From Wolfiporia cocos (lineage: Eukaryota > Basidiomycota > Agaricomycetes > Polyporales > Phaeolaceae), in NCBI GenBank assembly GCA_029448655.1, contig JACCLO010000013.1:124001-188000 (forward strand): DNA of 64,000 nucleotides. The letters are read 5' to 3'. The notes beneath the pieces were generated by a model. The model had not been told where the DNA came from and did not search any database. It worked only from the letters and a program-made list of their open reading frames with translations. The position numbers were made by a program, and so were the translations under genes. Shown piece after piece: positions 46,081 through 57,851 of this stretch (the first letter of the stretch is position 1; every line of letters begins with the position of its first letter).

Positions 46081-47592
46081 ATGTCGAATACTCAGACTTC
46101 TACAGAAATCAAGTCGCAAGCTGGCACATTGTCAGTGCGCGCTTCGACCGTCCCGCTTGTCCCGACAGGTGCACTGGACAAGTACGAGCATATCGACTTG
46201 ACACCTGTGATCGGCCGCGAGTATCCCAATGTTCAGCTCACTAGCCTGCTCAAAGCGGAGAATGCGGACGAGCTCATTCGGGAGCTCGCTATCATTGGTG
46301 TGTCACAGCCGCTCACGTTACTCTTTTGAGATGGAGGAATGACAATTGCTCAGTTTCTCAGCGTAACGTCGTATTCTTCAGGAATCAAGATATTAATATC
46401 GAGCAGCAGAAGCTGGTCAGCCTCATCTACTCAGACGGTATTTCTGAGCGTGTACTGATACTGCACGCAGCTTGGCAATAAACTCGGTATACTGTCGGGA
46501 AGACCACAAAGCTCCGGCCTGCATATTCACCCGAAAGACCCGCCCTCGCAGGCGCCCGACCCTGAGATCCATGTCATCACGTCCAAGGCGAACAAGTGCG
46601 CGCAGTCAACTCCATCTTGCCGGCAGCTGACCAACTTCACTCATAGAAAGAAAGAATATGAAAACGAGGGTGACATCTCCAAGCTCGCCTCGAGGGAGTG
46701 GCATACCGAGTGAGTGGCAAGTTTCTCTTAATACACATCAGCTCGTGCCGAGACATATGGATGTGTATAGCATCACGTTCGAGCCGGTACCATCCGACTT
46801 CGCCATCCTGAAGATCCACACCCTTCCCGAGATTGGCGGGGATACGCTCTGGGCGAGTGGTTACGAGGCGTACGACCGGCTCAGTCCTGCGTTTGCAAAG
46901 CATCTCGAGGGCCTCACGGCTCTGCACAGTGCAAAAAAATTCAAGCTTTTTGCGGACGCGTGAGTGCCCTCGTGAAACTAATACATCTGAACTAATGCAG
47001 TACATGGGTGTGCAGAGAGGGATTTGGGATCCACGAGGGTCCGCGCGGGAACCCGGAGAATGTTGGAAGCGAACTGCAGGCTATCCACCCTATCATCCGT
47101 ACCAACCCGGTCACTGGGTGGAAATCACTATTCGTGAATAAGATGTGCGTTATGCTCTCATAGCTCATCTTCGCAACCCTGATTGCACACGCCAGCTTCA
47201 CCAAGCGTATACTCGAGCTGACGAAGGACGAGTCTGACGCAACACTCGCTTATCTGAACCGCATTGTTGCAGACAATCACGACTTACAGGTGCGCTTCCG
47301 CTGGAACAAGTGAGTTATCACTCCAGTGCATTCCGTAGCTCCGTCCTGAGTATGTGCAGAAACGATGTTGCGATTTGGTCGAACACGTCTACGTTCCACA
47401 CAGGTGGGCTGCTGTGATCATTGGGGGCTAGCCGTAATTCTGACGCTCGAGGCCTCACCAGTGACGCGCGATTACGGAGACGAACTCCGGCAAGGAGATC
47501 GTGTCGTCTCCCTTGGCGAGAAGCCATACTTCGATCCTGCGTCTAAGTCGCGCAGGGAGGCCCTTGGACTTAAGAGATGGTTTGACTTGTAG
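46081..47592 (+). CDS. TauD/TfdA-type Fe(II)/2-oxoglutarate-dependent dioxygenase
   Basis: An eight-to-nine-exon gene with consistent GT-AG introns (first intron 46298-46353). The protein reads MSNTQTSTEIKSQAG, YEHIDLTPVIGREYPNVQL and RNVVFFRNQDINIEQQKLLG, then after LHIHPKDPP the metal motif EWHTD spans an intron. It continues ITFEPVPSDFAILKIHTLPE with GGDTLWASGYEAYDRLSP, then RTNPVTGWKSLFVN. The distal His lies in STFHTVTRDY, followed by Arg residues for 2-oxoglutarate near the C-terminus. The HxD...H triad is therefore complete. The family oxidises sulfonates (taurine), phenoxyacids or related substrates, releasing for example sulfite; the fungal substrate is unknown. A sulfur-scavenging role is inference. 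Confidence 0.9.
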
Positions 47593-47746
47593 CTCGTAGG
47601 AACTCGAGGTTGTGAAAAGCGCGCGGCGCTGTGTATACTCTCTGAATGCTCAATTTATTCGTTTCGTTTCGTTAGAGAGCAATAAACGAGCTGTCAGGAC
47701 ACTTAAACAACCATTTGATCCTCGCATATCAGTCGGATATGAGATC

Positions 47747-49421
47747 TCAGTCCTCAGCTACTACGACGACGCTCTTCCCTTTGTTTCTCCCTGTCTGCAC
47801 ATCTAAAATGGCCTGACCTGCATTCTCCAACCCCGACGTTATATCCTCCGTATACAGCAGCTCTCCACGCGCGACCATCGGCGGTATCTGACGATAAAAC
47901 TCGTCGAGATACTTGGCATGCAGTGATGATACAACAAATCCGGAAATCTTGAGCTCTTTGGACATGATGTACGTCAGATTCTTGACATAGTATGGCACGC
48001 CGCCATTGTACGCAGAGATCATGCCACATTCCTGTGGGATCATGGGTTGGCTCCGATTTTGTGGTTAAGGAGAAAGCTTACGATGAATCGCGCGCCGCGA
48101 GCTGCGGCTTCTATTGCGGCTTCTAGCGTCTCGCCTCCTACGCCATCCCAGAATCTGCAGCCGTATATGTCAATCCACAGAGAAGATCTGCGGGGCCTGA
48201 TTCAAGACTCAATACGTACACATCAATCGGGCCTTCCTTCTGAAGCACGTCGAGTGTCTTCTCAGTTTTGTAGTTGAATGCGACATCTGCACCAATCTTC
48301 CGAAGAAAGGCGACTTTATCCTCAGATCCCGCAGAGGCGATCACCTTGAGGCCGTCACGCTTCGCAAGTTGTATGACCATTCTACATATATGTGAATCTG
48401 ATTGGAGGAGATGTTCAACGAGGCAATAGAGCTGTGTACTCACGATCCTACTGGCCCTATATACAATATGTTACTAAAGACGCGCATTAAGATAGTGTAA
48501 GAAATGAGCGGACCTGCGCCTGCAGTCACAAACGCAATTTCCCCCTATCACAAGCACAACTAGTGTGAAATAGGAAGTCACCGTATCCGATCGTGGTAAC
48601 GGACCTGCTTTGCTGTGGAGAACTCCTTCCAGCCATGATACGCGGTCTGACCTGCGTAACAGTTGTCATATGCCAAAAGTTATGAAGCTGAATCATCTAC
48701 CCTGCATACTGTCATTACTCACCAGGCATGCCACATACGCCGACATACGCCGACCACGGAAGGTTGTGCTCATCGCCAACAATACGATCCTGGAGAACGG
48801 TGAACTTTTCGGATTCCTTACGGATCAAGTATTGTTGGAATGCTTATATGAGGAGCACACAGATAAAGCAGAATCTCAACAAGGTAGGGGAGTACACACG
48901 CATAGTGCCGTATAGATGCGTGCCAGGCTTTATCCCCGGATGTTCAGAGCGCAGGACGACGCCGACGCCATAATTGTACAGCCTGTTGAAGATTATTAGT
49001 GGATTTAATAATCATGTAACACCTTTTTTGCGATGGATATAAGATTCAGATGCTTCGGTGTACTTACGGCTCGCCTATGATGTAGGGCGCCTGATATCCG
49101 TGAACAGGATTGTAAGCGTGCTTGGATGGTGATCGAGACATACACACCGAGTAGCTCTGCTCATTCGGATCACGCATCTTTCCTCTCTGATACGGATCGA
49201 TGGACAGGACGAGTGTCTTGACCAGGAAACCGCCTCCTAGAGAGGTTTCATCGAGATCGATCGTTTCAGATGTGTCATACACAGTAGTCTTGCCAGGCTC
49301 CGGTAGACCTATGTATAAAAACCCACAATAAGTTGGAGACAAGTGCCCAAATGTGATTGATCTAAGAGAGACCTGTAGGAATCTCGTTAAAGAAAAGCCG
49401 TCCGTTAGATATGGGCGCCAT
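47747..49421 (-). CDS. NADP-dependent medium-chain reductase (prostaglandin/alkenal-reductase type)
   Basis: ATG at 49421 (MAPISNGRLFFNEIPTG), then introns lead to GGFLVKTLVLSIDPYQRGKM, GYQAPYIIGEP, GVGVVLRSEHPGIKPG and CGMPGQTAYHGWKEF. The nucleotide-binding AGAGPVGSMVIQLAKR is interrupted by two introns around a 13-nt exon (48444-48456). It continues VIASAGSEDKVAFLRKIGAD, DFWDGVGGETLEAAI, CGMISAYNGG and an end at 47747. No zinc-binding Cys clusters. This is the LTB4 12-hydroxydehydrogenase/alkenal double-bond reductase group, reducing alpha,beta-unsaturated carbonyls with NADPH, in stress or secondary metabolism. It is convergent with the TauD-type gene (155 bp apart). Confidence 0.87.
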
Positions 49422-49857
49422 TTTTATACTTAAGTCGCTAGAAAGTGGAGACGGTAGTTATCTGAGAAAGACAGCGGGAAGGGTCAGTGGACTATCGGCG
49501 TACTGGAGTTTGGGTATTAAATACATCAGGCGCTGATTATTACAGGTGAAATGGAATCTGTCGCATCGAGGCTTTATCACGAGTGCCCTGCAATCATCAC
49601 AAGACGCGCAATTTCAAAGAGAACTGTAAGGAACAATCGCTTAGGATGCAAGAAGGGGCAAAATATGGACTATTATTGTACAATGTCAAATGGCCTGAAC
49701 GTTATCAATGCTACTTCAGTCTTTCATAGAGGTAAGGGATGTGTAGCTCCAAGGTTTTGCAACTCGTACTTCCTTATGGTGGGCGTATGGCGTCAAAGCC
49801 CCAAGTTCGTAAACTGCAATCAAAACTACCCAAAATATGCGGCGCTAAGCATGAGAC

Positions 49858-50464
49858 TAGTGATGTGCAAAGCACGGCTCGGCTCAAAGCCCGGGGCTTG
49901 GGCCCGGCTTTGAAGGGCTCGGGCTCAGCGGAATGTCAAGCCGGGCCCTCCTTGACGGCTCAGGCCGGCTTGGGCCCGGCTCAGGCTCAGGCCGGGGCTT
50001 ATGGGTAATCATGTAGGACCTCAAAATTATTGGCTTGTGCAGTTCAAACGACAGCACAATGTATTCAGAATGCTTATATGTCTACTATTTGTTGTTATTC
50101 TGATCTACAAGTGTTTTTACAGCTGCTTATGATGTTGACCGAAAATCCAGATCTCGATCACAACCCCGATCGCAACAGTAGTCACAACGTTCCGCACCGT
50201 GTTAGCAGATCACAAGTCATTGTAATGGTCGCTGAGATCATATAAGGTGAATTGATGCAAAATTTTAAACCAAAGGGCCCATTTTCGCTAATTCTAACAA
50301 CACCACAGCTGCGCGCCTAAAGCCGCCGGCTCAGGGCTCGGCTACGGCCGGCTCACGATCCAAGCCGGGCCCTGAGCCGTCTTAAGCCGCCCCCCCCGTC
50401 TTAAGCCGCCCCCCCAGGCTCGGCTCGGCCCGGCTTAAGTCGGCTCGGCCAATGCACATCACTA
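49858..50464. mobile_element. hAT-type MITE (607 bp)
   Basis: Ends are TAGTGATGTGCA and its reverse complement (12 bp perfect). The 8-bp target duplication CATGAGAC lies at 49850-49857 and 50465-50472. Subterminal regions are rich in GGCTCGG/GGCCCGGCTT repeats in opposite orientation at the two ends (49870-50000 and 50300-50450), enclosing an AT-rich core. No coding capacity. The end sequence and 8-bp duplication are typical of hAT elements. Confidence 0.93.
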
Positions 50465-51047
50465 CATGAGACGTCTGTGTCCGCGTTCTGCATGCTGACA
50501 TCATGCATCTGCTTTGGCCTGTGCCCTCGGACATCATGCATGAATATTTCGTGTTCAATATGGATATCCCAAATCCGATGTTGTGGGTATCCTCGCAGTA
50601 TTCCAAAATACATTTAAGGAACATGTGCATCGCCGTGTGCATCTCTGACGAAGAGATTCCCCTTTCATGTCCAATTGTTTTTGAGGCTGAAAAACGAATG
50701 TGTGAGTCTATTCGGCGAGTCACATATCTCCTACTGGGAACACTCATATTGTGACACACCTTACTGTTCAATTTTGTTGACCCGCGCCCTCGCAATCACC
50801 TCCAATGCAGAAGAAGGTATGTCTAGGAAGACAAGAAATAGTGCGATCGTGTGATGACAGGCACGAAACTGAGCTTCGGCACTGAGTGAGGTATTTTAGT
50901 GGGCGGACCCAGCATCGCGCAAGCAGATATATCTGCCCGTAAGGTACGGCCACACAAAAGTCGAATACAAGCCTACTCTACGTCGTCGACATCTACAGAA
51001 TACACATACAGCAATAATGTACAATCTGATCAGCGCGTCGCCGCCGT

Positions 51048-53511
51048 TCATCCGCAATACTCGTTCATCGGGCACCCAACACTCGTGCCATAGAGGGAGC
51101 CAGACACTTTGCCAATCTCGAGCGCGGCATTGACGATTCCACCAAGGCCCTCGCCCGCAATCATGCCCGCTGCAATGGCGTACCCGTACATCAGCCACGA
51201 TGCGGGGAAGCGGCGGCGCCACAAGAATGCGATGAGACTGCCGAACATCATCGCGACGGGGTACGTGTTCGTCGGCCCGAGCACCATCGCGATACCGACC
51301 GCATTCCAGTTCGGGAAGTACTTGTGTGTCTCAGGGGTGAAGAAGCGGTATTTTACCGCTGTGCTCACGATGACGAGACCCCCGAGCACAAGCGCGGTGA
51401 TTCCCGACGAGAGCGGGATCGGGAGGGAGGGCTCCGAGACCGCGAGCGAGACCGCGCGCCATGCGCTCACGTCCGGCGCAGGGAAGGTGCACTTCGAGCT
51501 CGAGAGCGTGTTGATGCACGGGTAGGCGGTCGAGAAGACGACATACATCGCGGCGGAGAGGAAGATGGAAACAAGTGCACCGCAGCACTGCGAGTAGAGC
51601 TGTACGCGCGGGGACGCGCCCAAGAGGTGCGTTACTTTGAGGTCACCAAGCATGTCCGAGCACTGTTCCGCCGCAGCGAGCGTGATCATGCCGGTAAGCC
51701 CGTTGTTTAGCTGGTTCTGTGCAGCAGGCATGCCAGAGCCCTTCGAGATGCCGCCAAAGATCTATCGGTGCATCATGAGTGAACGATTTACAGACGGGAG
51801 GGATTATGCGCACCAGTTGCGAGAAGTTACCGAGTGTCGTGACGGGGTTCACAGATACGCGCCCAACACACTCCGCGCCGACGAGGGAGAAGATGAACGC
51901 AAAAATAATCGAGAGCAGCGTGATACCTGCGTTCTGGCCAAACTGGTACTTCATCACGCACATCGTCATGATTGTGCTCGCGATGAGCCCACCGACCCAC
52001 ATCCACCACGGCGTCTGCTCGTCCTCTGGCACGGGATCATAGAAGCCATCCTCCTTATCAAATACGCGTGCCTTCCCCGGGCGGATGCGCTCGACCAGCG
52101 GCGAAAGCATCACGCTGAATGCGGTCGCAATCGTGCGGTAGTTAGCCGCGATCTCTGCGACGCTCGCGGTGAGCAAGAGCATGCACCCCGGCCAGATCAT
52201 CCAGTACTCGGGGGACGGCGCATGCACCGGGTCGTCGAGCACCATGTTCGAGTAGTCCCAATAACCCGGGTATGCATCCGAATATGCTTTTCCGAAGGCG
52301 CGCCCCGTCGTCACGAGCGCAGGTCCGATGATCGCCCACGCAAGCGCGGCGCCGCCAACGAAGGAGACGGAAGAGTTCATCGGCACAAGCAGGCCACACC
52401 CGATGAATGCGGGCGTCCACTCCCATATCCAGCCCTGTATGCCCAATGGTGTCAACGTGTGCGTAGATAGCGAGATGAGTGATGAGCACTGACCCAGCTT
52501 TCGGCGCAAATGATCCACTTCCAGCCCGCGCGATAGAACCACCAGGACCAGTGCCAGTCCCACATGATGCCCGGCGCGTACTCGCTTGTGACGCGCCATA
52601 TGATTGAAATCGCAAACGAGACGGCGAGGGCAACTGTCTTCTTGCGCGCAATTGCAGCAGCACGCGTACCGACATGCAGCGAGCGTATCGTGTATGCGGT
52701 CGCGACAGAGCTCGGAAAAGTGAGCTTCAGCTTGAGGATGTACAGTCGCCGGAGTGGCATTGTGAAGAAGATCCCGACGTATGCGCAGCAAATCGTAAAT
52801 GTGATGATTCGTCTTGTGGAGTCTCAGCACAACTACAAAATCATCCAAAGTCGCACCTGCTCACCCGAAGTCCGTTGATGGGCTCTCGCCCAAAAGTCCG
52901 AGCTGGTAGGCAGCCGGAAAGCCTGAACTAAACAGAAGACCGAGAGAGCCAGCAGCCTATGCCAGTTCAGGACATTGCAGCGTAGACAGCACCTCATACT
53001 CACAGTGGAGGCACTTTGTAGACAAACATTCTCTTTGGGTCCAAAATAACCACCGCCAAAACGTTCAGGCAAAGCCTTGGACATTGGCTTCAGGATCGCG
53101 AACCCAAATATCGAGCCGAACATTGAGGCGCCGAACGTCCAGCCCGTCTTCAATCCGAGATAAACGCTATCTCTTGCTCAGCAGTAGTCAACAAGCTGTA
53201 GGAGTCACTCACTTGCTAGCTGAGATTACCGCACCCAGAGCGCACCCTACAAAGACTGCGCGGAACGTGAACTGCTGCTCGACAGGAGCATTAGGATCGA
53301 CCGGGAACGGGTCATCCGTGCCATAGTCCTGCGGGGACTCATCCTCTCCGTACTCGACCGAGGGTACCTCGGTGACCTCGTCAACGTACGACTTCTTCTC
53401 GTCCGAGCGGTCGTCCCGGATCTGCTCCATGACAGTCGCAGCATGCACCTTCTTGGGATCAGCGAGGCCAGTGTTGGAGGCCATACCGGTCGGACAAGCG
53501 AGCGTGGGCAC
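51048..53511 (-). CDS. OPT-family oligopeptide (or metal-chelate) transporter
   Basis: Start ATG at 53511 (or the in-frame ATG at 53484). The hydrophilic N-terminus contains EQQFTFRAVFVGCALGAV. Introns at 53167-53212, 52957-53003, after STDF and after AESW were read. Many membrane segments follow: NVYLGLKTGWTFGASMFG, GGYFGPKENV, MPLRRLYILKLKLTFPS, WIWEWTPAFIGCGLLVP, WWMWVGGLIASTIMTM. Family blocks are VNPVTTLGNFSQL, GSGMPAAQNQLNNGLTG, EQCSDMLGDLKVTHLLGA, VKYRFFTPETHKYFPNWNA and the end VGCPMNEYCG at 51048. OPT proteins are proton-coupled importers of small peptides or metal complexes at the plasma membrane. The NAVGIAMV/GLKTG layout resembles the fungal branch closer to YSL. It appears intact. 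Confidence 0.9.
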
Positions 53512-54662
53512 GCGACTAAATCTGTCTATTCAGTACGATTTATAGTAATCCGAATGGCGATAAGGGCTCCGCCGGGGCCCTGCAAGCTCGATCAGCTGCA
53601 GTCCGAAGTTAGCATATCAGTTGCATCTTGCGTGAGGTGCCTTGAATGAGATCACTTATCGTACCTCCACTGACACACATCGACTAGGGACATCACAGTT
53701 TGTCATATATGTGGCGGGCAACAATGCGGTAGGCTGGTGCACATCAGTTCTTCCAATCATGCTCTGCATAGTTTGCTGACGGAGATCGGGAGGAGCTAGT
53801 TCCACAAGAGACCTGCAGGTTCGCGTGTTATCTTCAAGTGTCCATGTGCAGGAACAGAAGGTCAGGAATTTCGTCGGAACGCTCGTATGCTGCAAAGAGC
53901 ACACCGCCATATCGAAGCGGAGTGAGGCATTGCGCCATCACGGGACAACGGCGCCGTAGCAAACTTTACAGCGCGACTGAAAGGCGCAGATGACACCTAG
54001 AAGCTCAGGGATGTACAATGCCGCGCGATTCGCGATCTTTGGTGCTGCAGGTCTATCTGACAACATGCCGCGAGGCGAAGGAGCACTCAAGTACTCATCG
54101 ATGCATCATCGACTGCGATCGGAAATCTCAGCTACATCCAATCGAATTGTTTAGCGATACAACGCAAGCGCTCATTGAGGCGTCAAGTGTTTCTCAGGAT
54201 CGACACGGATTCAAGGGGTCGCCTCCATCCAAATGGGTTTTGAGAAGCATTGAGGACGTGATATACTTAAATTGAAGGCCGCGAGTCCGCAGACCATTCA
54301 CCTGTATCTGAGATTGAGCTGATGATCGCTGAACAAGCTGTGCGCGCATGCGCCGCCTTGAATTCCATATCATTATATCATACGGACATCAAAGTATATC
54401 CCCAAAGCTTCAAGTGGATGCAAACACAAGCTCCCATCCGTCAACATGCCACATGGAAGGATCAACAGGGGGATCGACACATATACGGTCGGTCAGATTA
54501 ACGAAGAAGGTTCAACATGCGATCTGCCTGCCTGCCTTCGTTGAATCCGACAATCATCTGCATCCAACGCTAGTTCCGGCTGATTTGCTTTCTGCTATTC
54601 ATATATTGCCCGCATTGTGCAAGCAGAAGATATCATCTAATCTGACAACAATTCCAATTCCT
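53512..54662. other. Intergenic stretch, no gene seen
   Basis: Promoter side of the transporter gene and 3' side of the amine oxidase gene. Short frames only, with no motifs. Confidence 0.5.
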
Positions 54663-57600
54663 TCACAGTTCCAACTTGATGCGATGATACAGCTCCGATC
54701 CCTTCCTCATCTCGTCAGCACTCTCAGGCGGCGCCTGCTTCCCGTCAAGCCCAAAGGCTTGCACGCCCGTGTACTCAAACGGAGGCACCAATCCCGGAAT
54801 GCAGTTTACGGCTTTCACGCCATAGTCCTCGTACGTCCATGCATCACCTAGTTCAGCGGGTGGCGACAGGAGGATCGCGTTCGTAGAGTCCATCGAGATG
54901 TCCGAGTCAAAGTAGTTCAGTGGCGTGAGGAAAAAGCTGCTCGGAAGGTCAATCACATTCAGTAGGTTTCCAGAATCCACACACACCTCGAAGTCGCCAC
55001 ATTCGCGCGAGTGTTCGGGGAGTCCTCCGCTTGCGGCTGTAAGTGGCTTAGGATTGAAAGCATTCACGCTAACCATATCACACACCAGATGATGTGTGCC
55101 GACATTGACCCACGCCACAAGGTCGTCCTGCGTGATGTTCTCTCCATCGAAGAACTTGTGGAAGTCGACCATCGGTGCACCCGGTAGATTTTGGTTCCAC
55201 ATGCTGCTCGAGCTCGGCTCGGTCTCCTTGCGGCGCGAGACGGCGAGATTGTAGCGCGCCCAGTTCGCGTTGTTCAGCAGGCGCTTCGATCCAACGACAG
55301 TCTACAGCCATCCTGACCGCATTAACATCACACAGAAGTCTCACAAGCAGACGCGTCGACGCACGTTGTAGACAGGAGAATAGCCGGGATGGATAGCATA
55401 ACCCCGCGGAATGCCCCATCGGTTGTGCTCCTCCAGGTTTACCAGAGCGTAACCACCCTGGAAGTTCTGCGGGAATTTGAGCAAAGCATCATTCTCATTC
55501 TCGATAATCGTGCGCGTGATCTTCTGCTGGACTACCGTGCTTCCCCAGTCGTCCTCGAACCACGGCTGCGTAATCTCCTCCTGTGCAGTATGCGTGAAAA
55601 GGAGCGAGTTTGCGGGTCCCGCAACGTCGAGGTCGACCTTGTAGTTGATGACATGATCGTGTAACGAGCCCACTAGGAACTTCACCGTGAGCACATGTTG
55701 AGCGGAAGGGCGGGAGCAGACGTACTAGTCGTGTCGCGGATCGCAGTGCCGTATCCCTCTTGTGCGGGTTCCCAGAAACCGGCCTGGATGTAGCCAGAGG
55801 CCGACAGCTTGACCTCAATCGTGCCATCCAGATGGAATATGTAGTCGAACTAACTTCTTGAGTAAACCCCGCGACGAGCAAAACAACGAATGTACATACC
55901 ACTAAACAAGCCGGTTCATATTGCATCACCGGTCAGTTTCAATCCGATATGCATGGATTAGCACCTACGGTAATCATAGCTGTGACATGCAATCATCAGT
56001 ATACGTCGCATGTTCATCAGTATCTAGCGCCACTCACTTCCCGACAGTGGAGATGCTTCGGATGACGAGGACGAAGCCCTTAACTGCACCAAATTCACCC
56101 TCCTCGTATCCCATGTGGCGTTGGATAGGGCGGGCGGTGTCATGCTCAAACACGCAAATCGCACGCTGGCGCGTGATACTCCCCACGAACGAGTGCGTCG
56201 TGGCGGGCAGGAATACCGCCTCATGCGGGCAATCATAGCCTGGAAGCATATCGCGTACAGACGAGCCCTATACCGATAAAACGCTCGGTGCGTAATGGCG
56301 AGCGGGAGACGAAGAACGGACGTACCATGCCGAAGTAGCGGTCGAGCCAGGCAGTCGACGCTTGCATTGGGTCGTTCCCAGCTGTAGCCCCATTTCATTA
56401 ATAAGCCTGTATTGCATAATTGACCCTCTGTTGGCACGTACCATACTGTGCGATAGCCTCTTGCGGCGCGAGCTGTTCATCCGCATTCGCTCATTCCTCA
56501 TTCAAGGCACACAGGTGACGTGTCCGTACCTCGTAAATCAGTCTCTCTCCCCTAAAGTGAACATCCCACAGGCTCAGGCCCATGTCCCGGTCAAAGCCAA
56601 GGTACAGACCCCAGCCCATCCAGCTGATGTATTGCGTCGCGCGGTCAACGCGGAAACGCAGGCCGGCAAACGATACCGAGCGCGGGCCCGGGAGGTGGTC
56701 GAGGTCACGCTGCGGATAGTCGGGGCGCTTCCGTGTCGTCCACTCCATGTCGCGCTGGTCAGGGCGCGACGGGAGGCGCTTGAGCGTGCCGTTCTTGAAC
56801 GCCTCGAGGAACTCGTCGGGGCTCGCGAAGACCTGGTGGTTGTACACTACCTATCGAGTGGGGTTATTCTAGCTCCGAGCAGAGAAGGAGAAGGCAGCGA
56901 TGGGCGCAGACCTTGAGCACTTTCCACTCCTGCGGGTCTGTTCCCGTGATGTCGACGTAGAGGAAGAAACCGACGGGGTGCAGCCATACTCCAGGGACGT
57001 TACGCCGCCAGTTGATCCACGCGCGGCGGAAGGAGCCGTCAAAGCTGAGTGGGCCGACCACCCCCGCAACGAGCGTGTCGTTCGGCAAACCCATCGCAAC
57101 ACCGCCGAACAGTTCCTTCGGTGTAGTGAGTACGCCAGCATACCTCGTCTGGTTGTACTCATACCTGCGTGGCCTCCGCGAGAGAAGGCATGGCGCGTAT
57201 GAGGATTGGATTGACTTCCGCAAGCGTGATATACCCGCGCGCGTTGTGCGGGATCTCCTCTCGATGATAGATTTCCGTTAGTGGACGCATGACGGTGTTC
57301 TCATTGACGGGCAGAGGCCCGACCAGGTAGTCTTTCACTACAGGCTCAAATGCAGCACCATGGTGAATGGTCACACGAGCGTATCTCGCGGGCGGAGGTG
57401 TGTTCGCGGGATCCGCAAGGTAGGCAAGTGCATCAGCCTTTGCTGGGCGGAATGCACCGATGTGGTAGATCAAGTTGTCGTTGAGAGAGACGCGGTCTCC
57501 AGGCGTGAGATTCAGAGCACGCTCGGGGGCATCGAGCCACTGAGCGATTGCGACAGTCTCGGGCACCGTGAGTGAGGCCCAGGGATTGACCGGCGCGGGC

Positions 57601-57851
57601 GGTGATGCGGGTGGCGGCAGACCCGACGCACATTGCTTGAGAGGCTCCTCGTCACCAAACGCTCCGAGAAGCCCTGAAGCAGCCTGAGGAGGCAGGCCGT
57701 TCAGATAGGACGGAAGAGTGTAGTATGCAGACAAGCCAGCCGTAGCACTGAGGAAGAATAGCGCCAGGAGGAGACGCCGAGTGCGGGAGCCGCGAGCGCC
57801 GTCCACAGAGGGACCGTCATCACTCTTTAGCAGTTCGTAGCCGCCAGCCAT
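54663..57851 (-). CDS. Copper amine oxidase (primary-amine oxidase)
   Basis: A multi-exon gene with ATG at 57851. The N-terminus has a short cytosolic part, then RRLLLALFFLSATAGLSAYY, a signal-anchor segment. Following domains: PVNPWASLTVPETVAIAQWL and EELFGG-type (here ATQ-ELFGGVAMG across an intron). The catalytic-base region is TAWLDRYFGMG, then YDCPHEAVFLPATTHS. The topaquinone motif NYDY at 55970-55979 is followed by FDYIFHLDGTIEVKLSASGY. Copper His-x-His is in SLHDHVINYKVDLDV, and the third ligand region is WVNVGTHHLPQAED. It ends TPLNYFDSDISMDSTNA with a C-terminal tail to 54663. The enzyme oxidises primary amines to aldehydes, ammonia and H2O2. The TPQ tyrosine sits on an 11-nt exon followed by a 2-nt exon. 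All catalytic residues are present. Confidence 0.92.

Noticed and set aside
46600..46660. Possible GC-AG intron in the TauD-type gene
   Set aside because: A normal GT donor (GTGCGC) a few bases downstream, with the CATAG acceptor, keeps the same frame, so no unusual intron is needed.
57110..57175. Apparent frameshift early in the amine oxidase gene
   Set aside because: A regular 51-nt GT-AG intron (GTATGA donor, CCGAAG acceptor) joins ATQ to ELFGGVAMG in frame.
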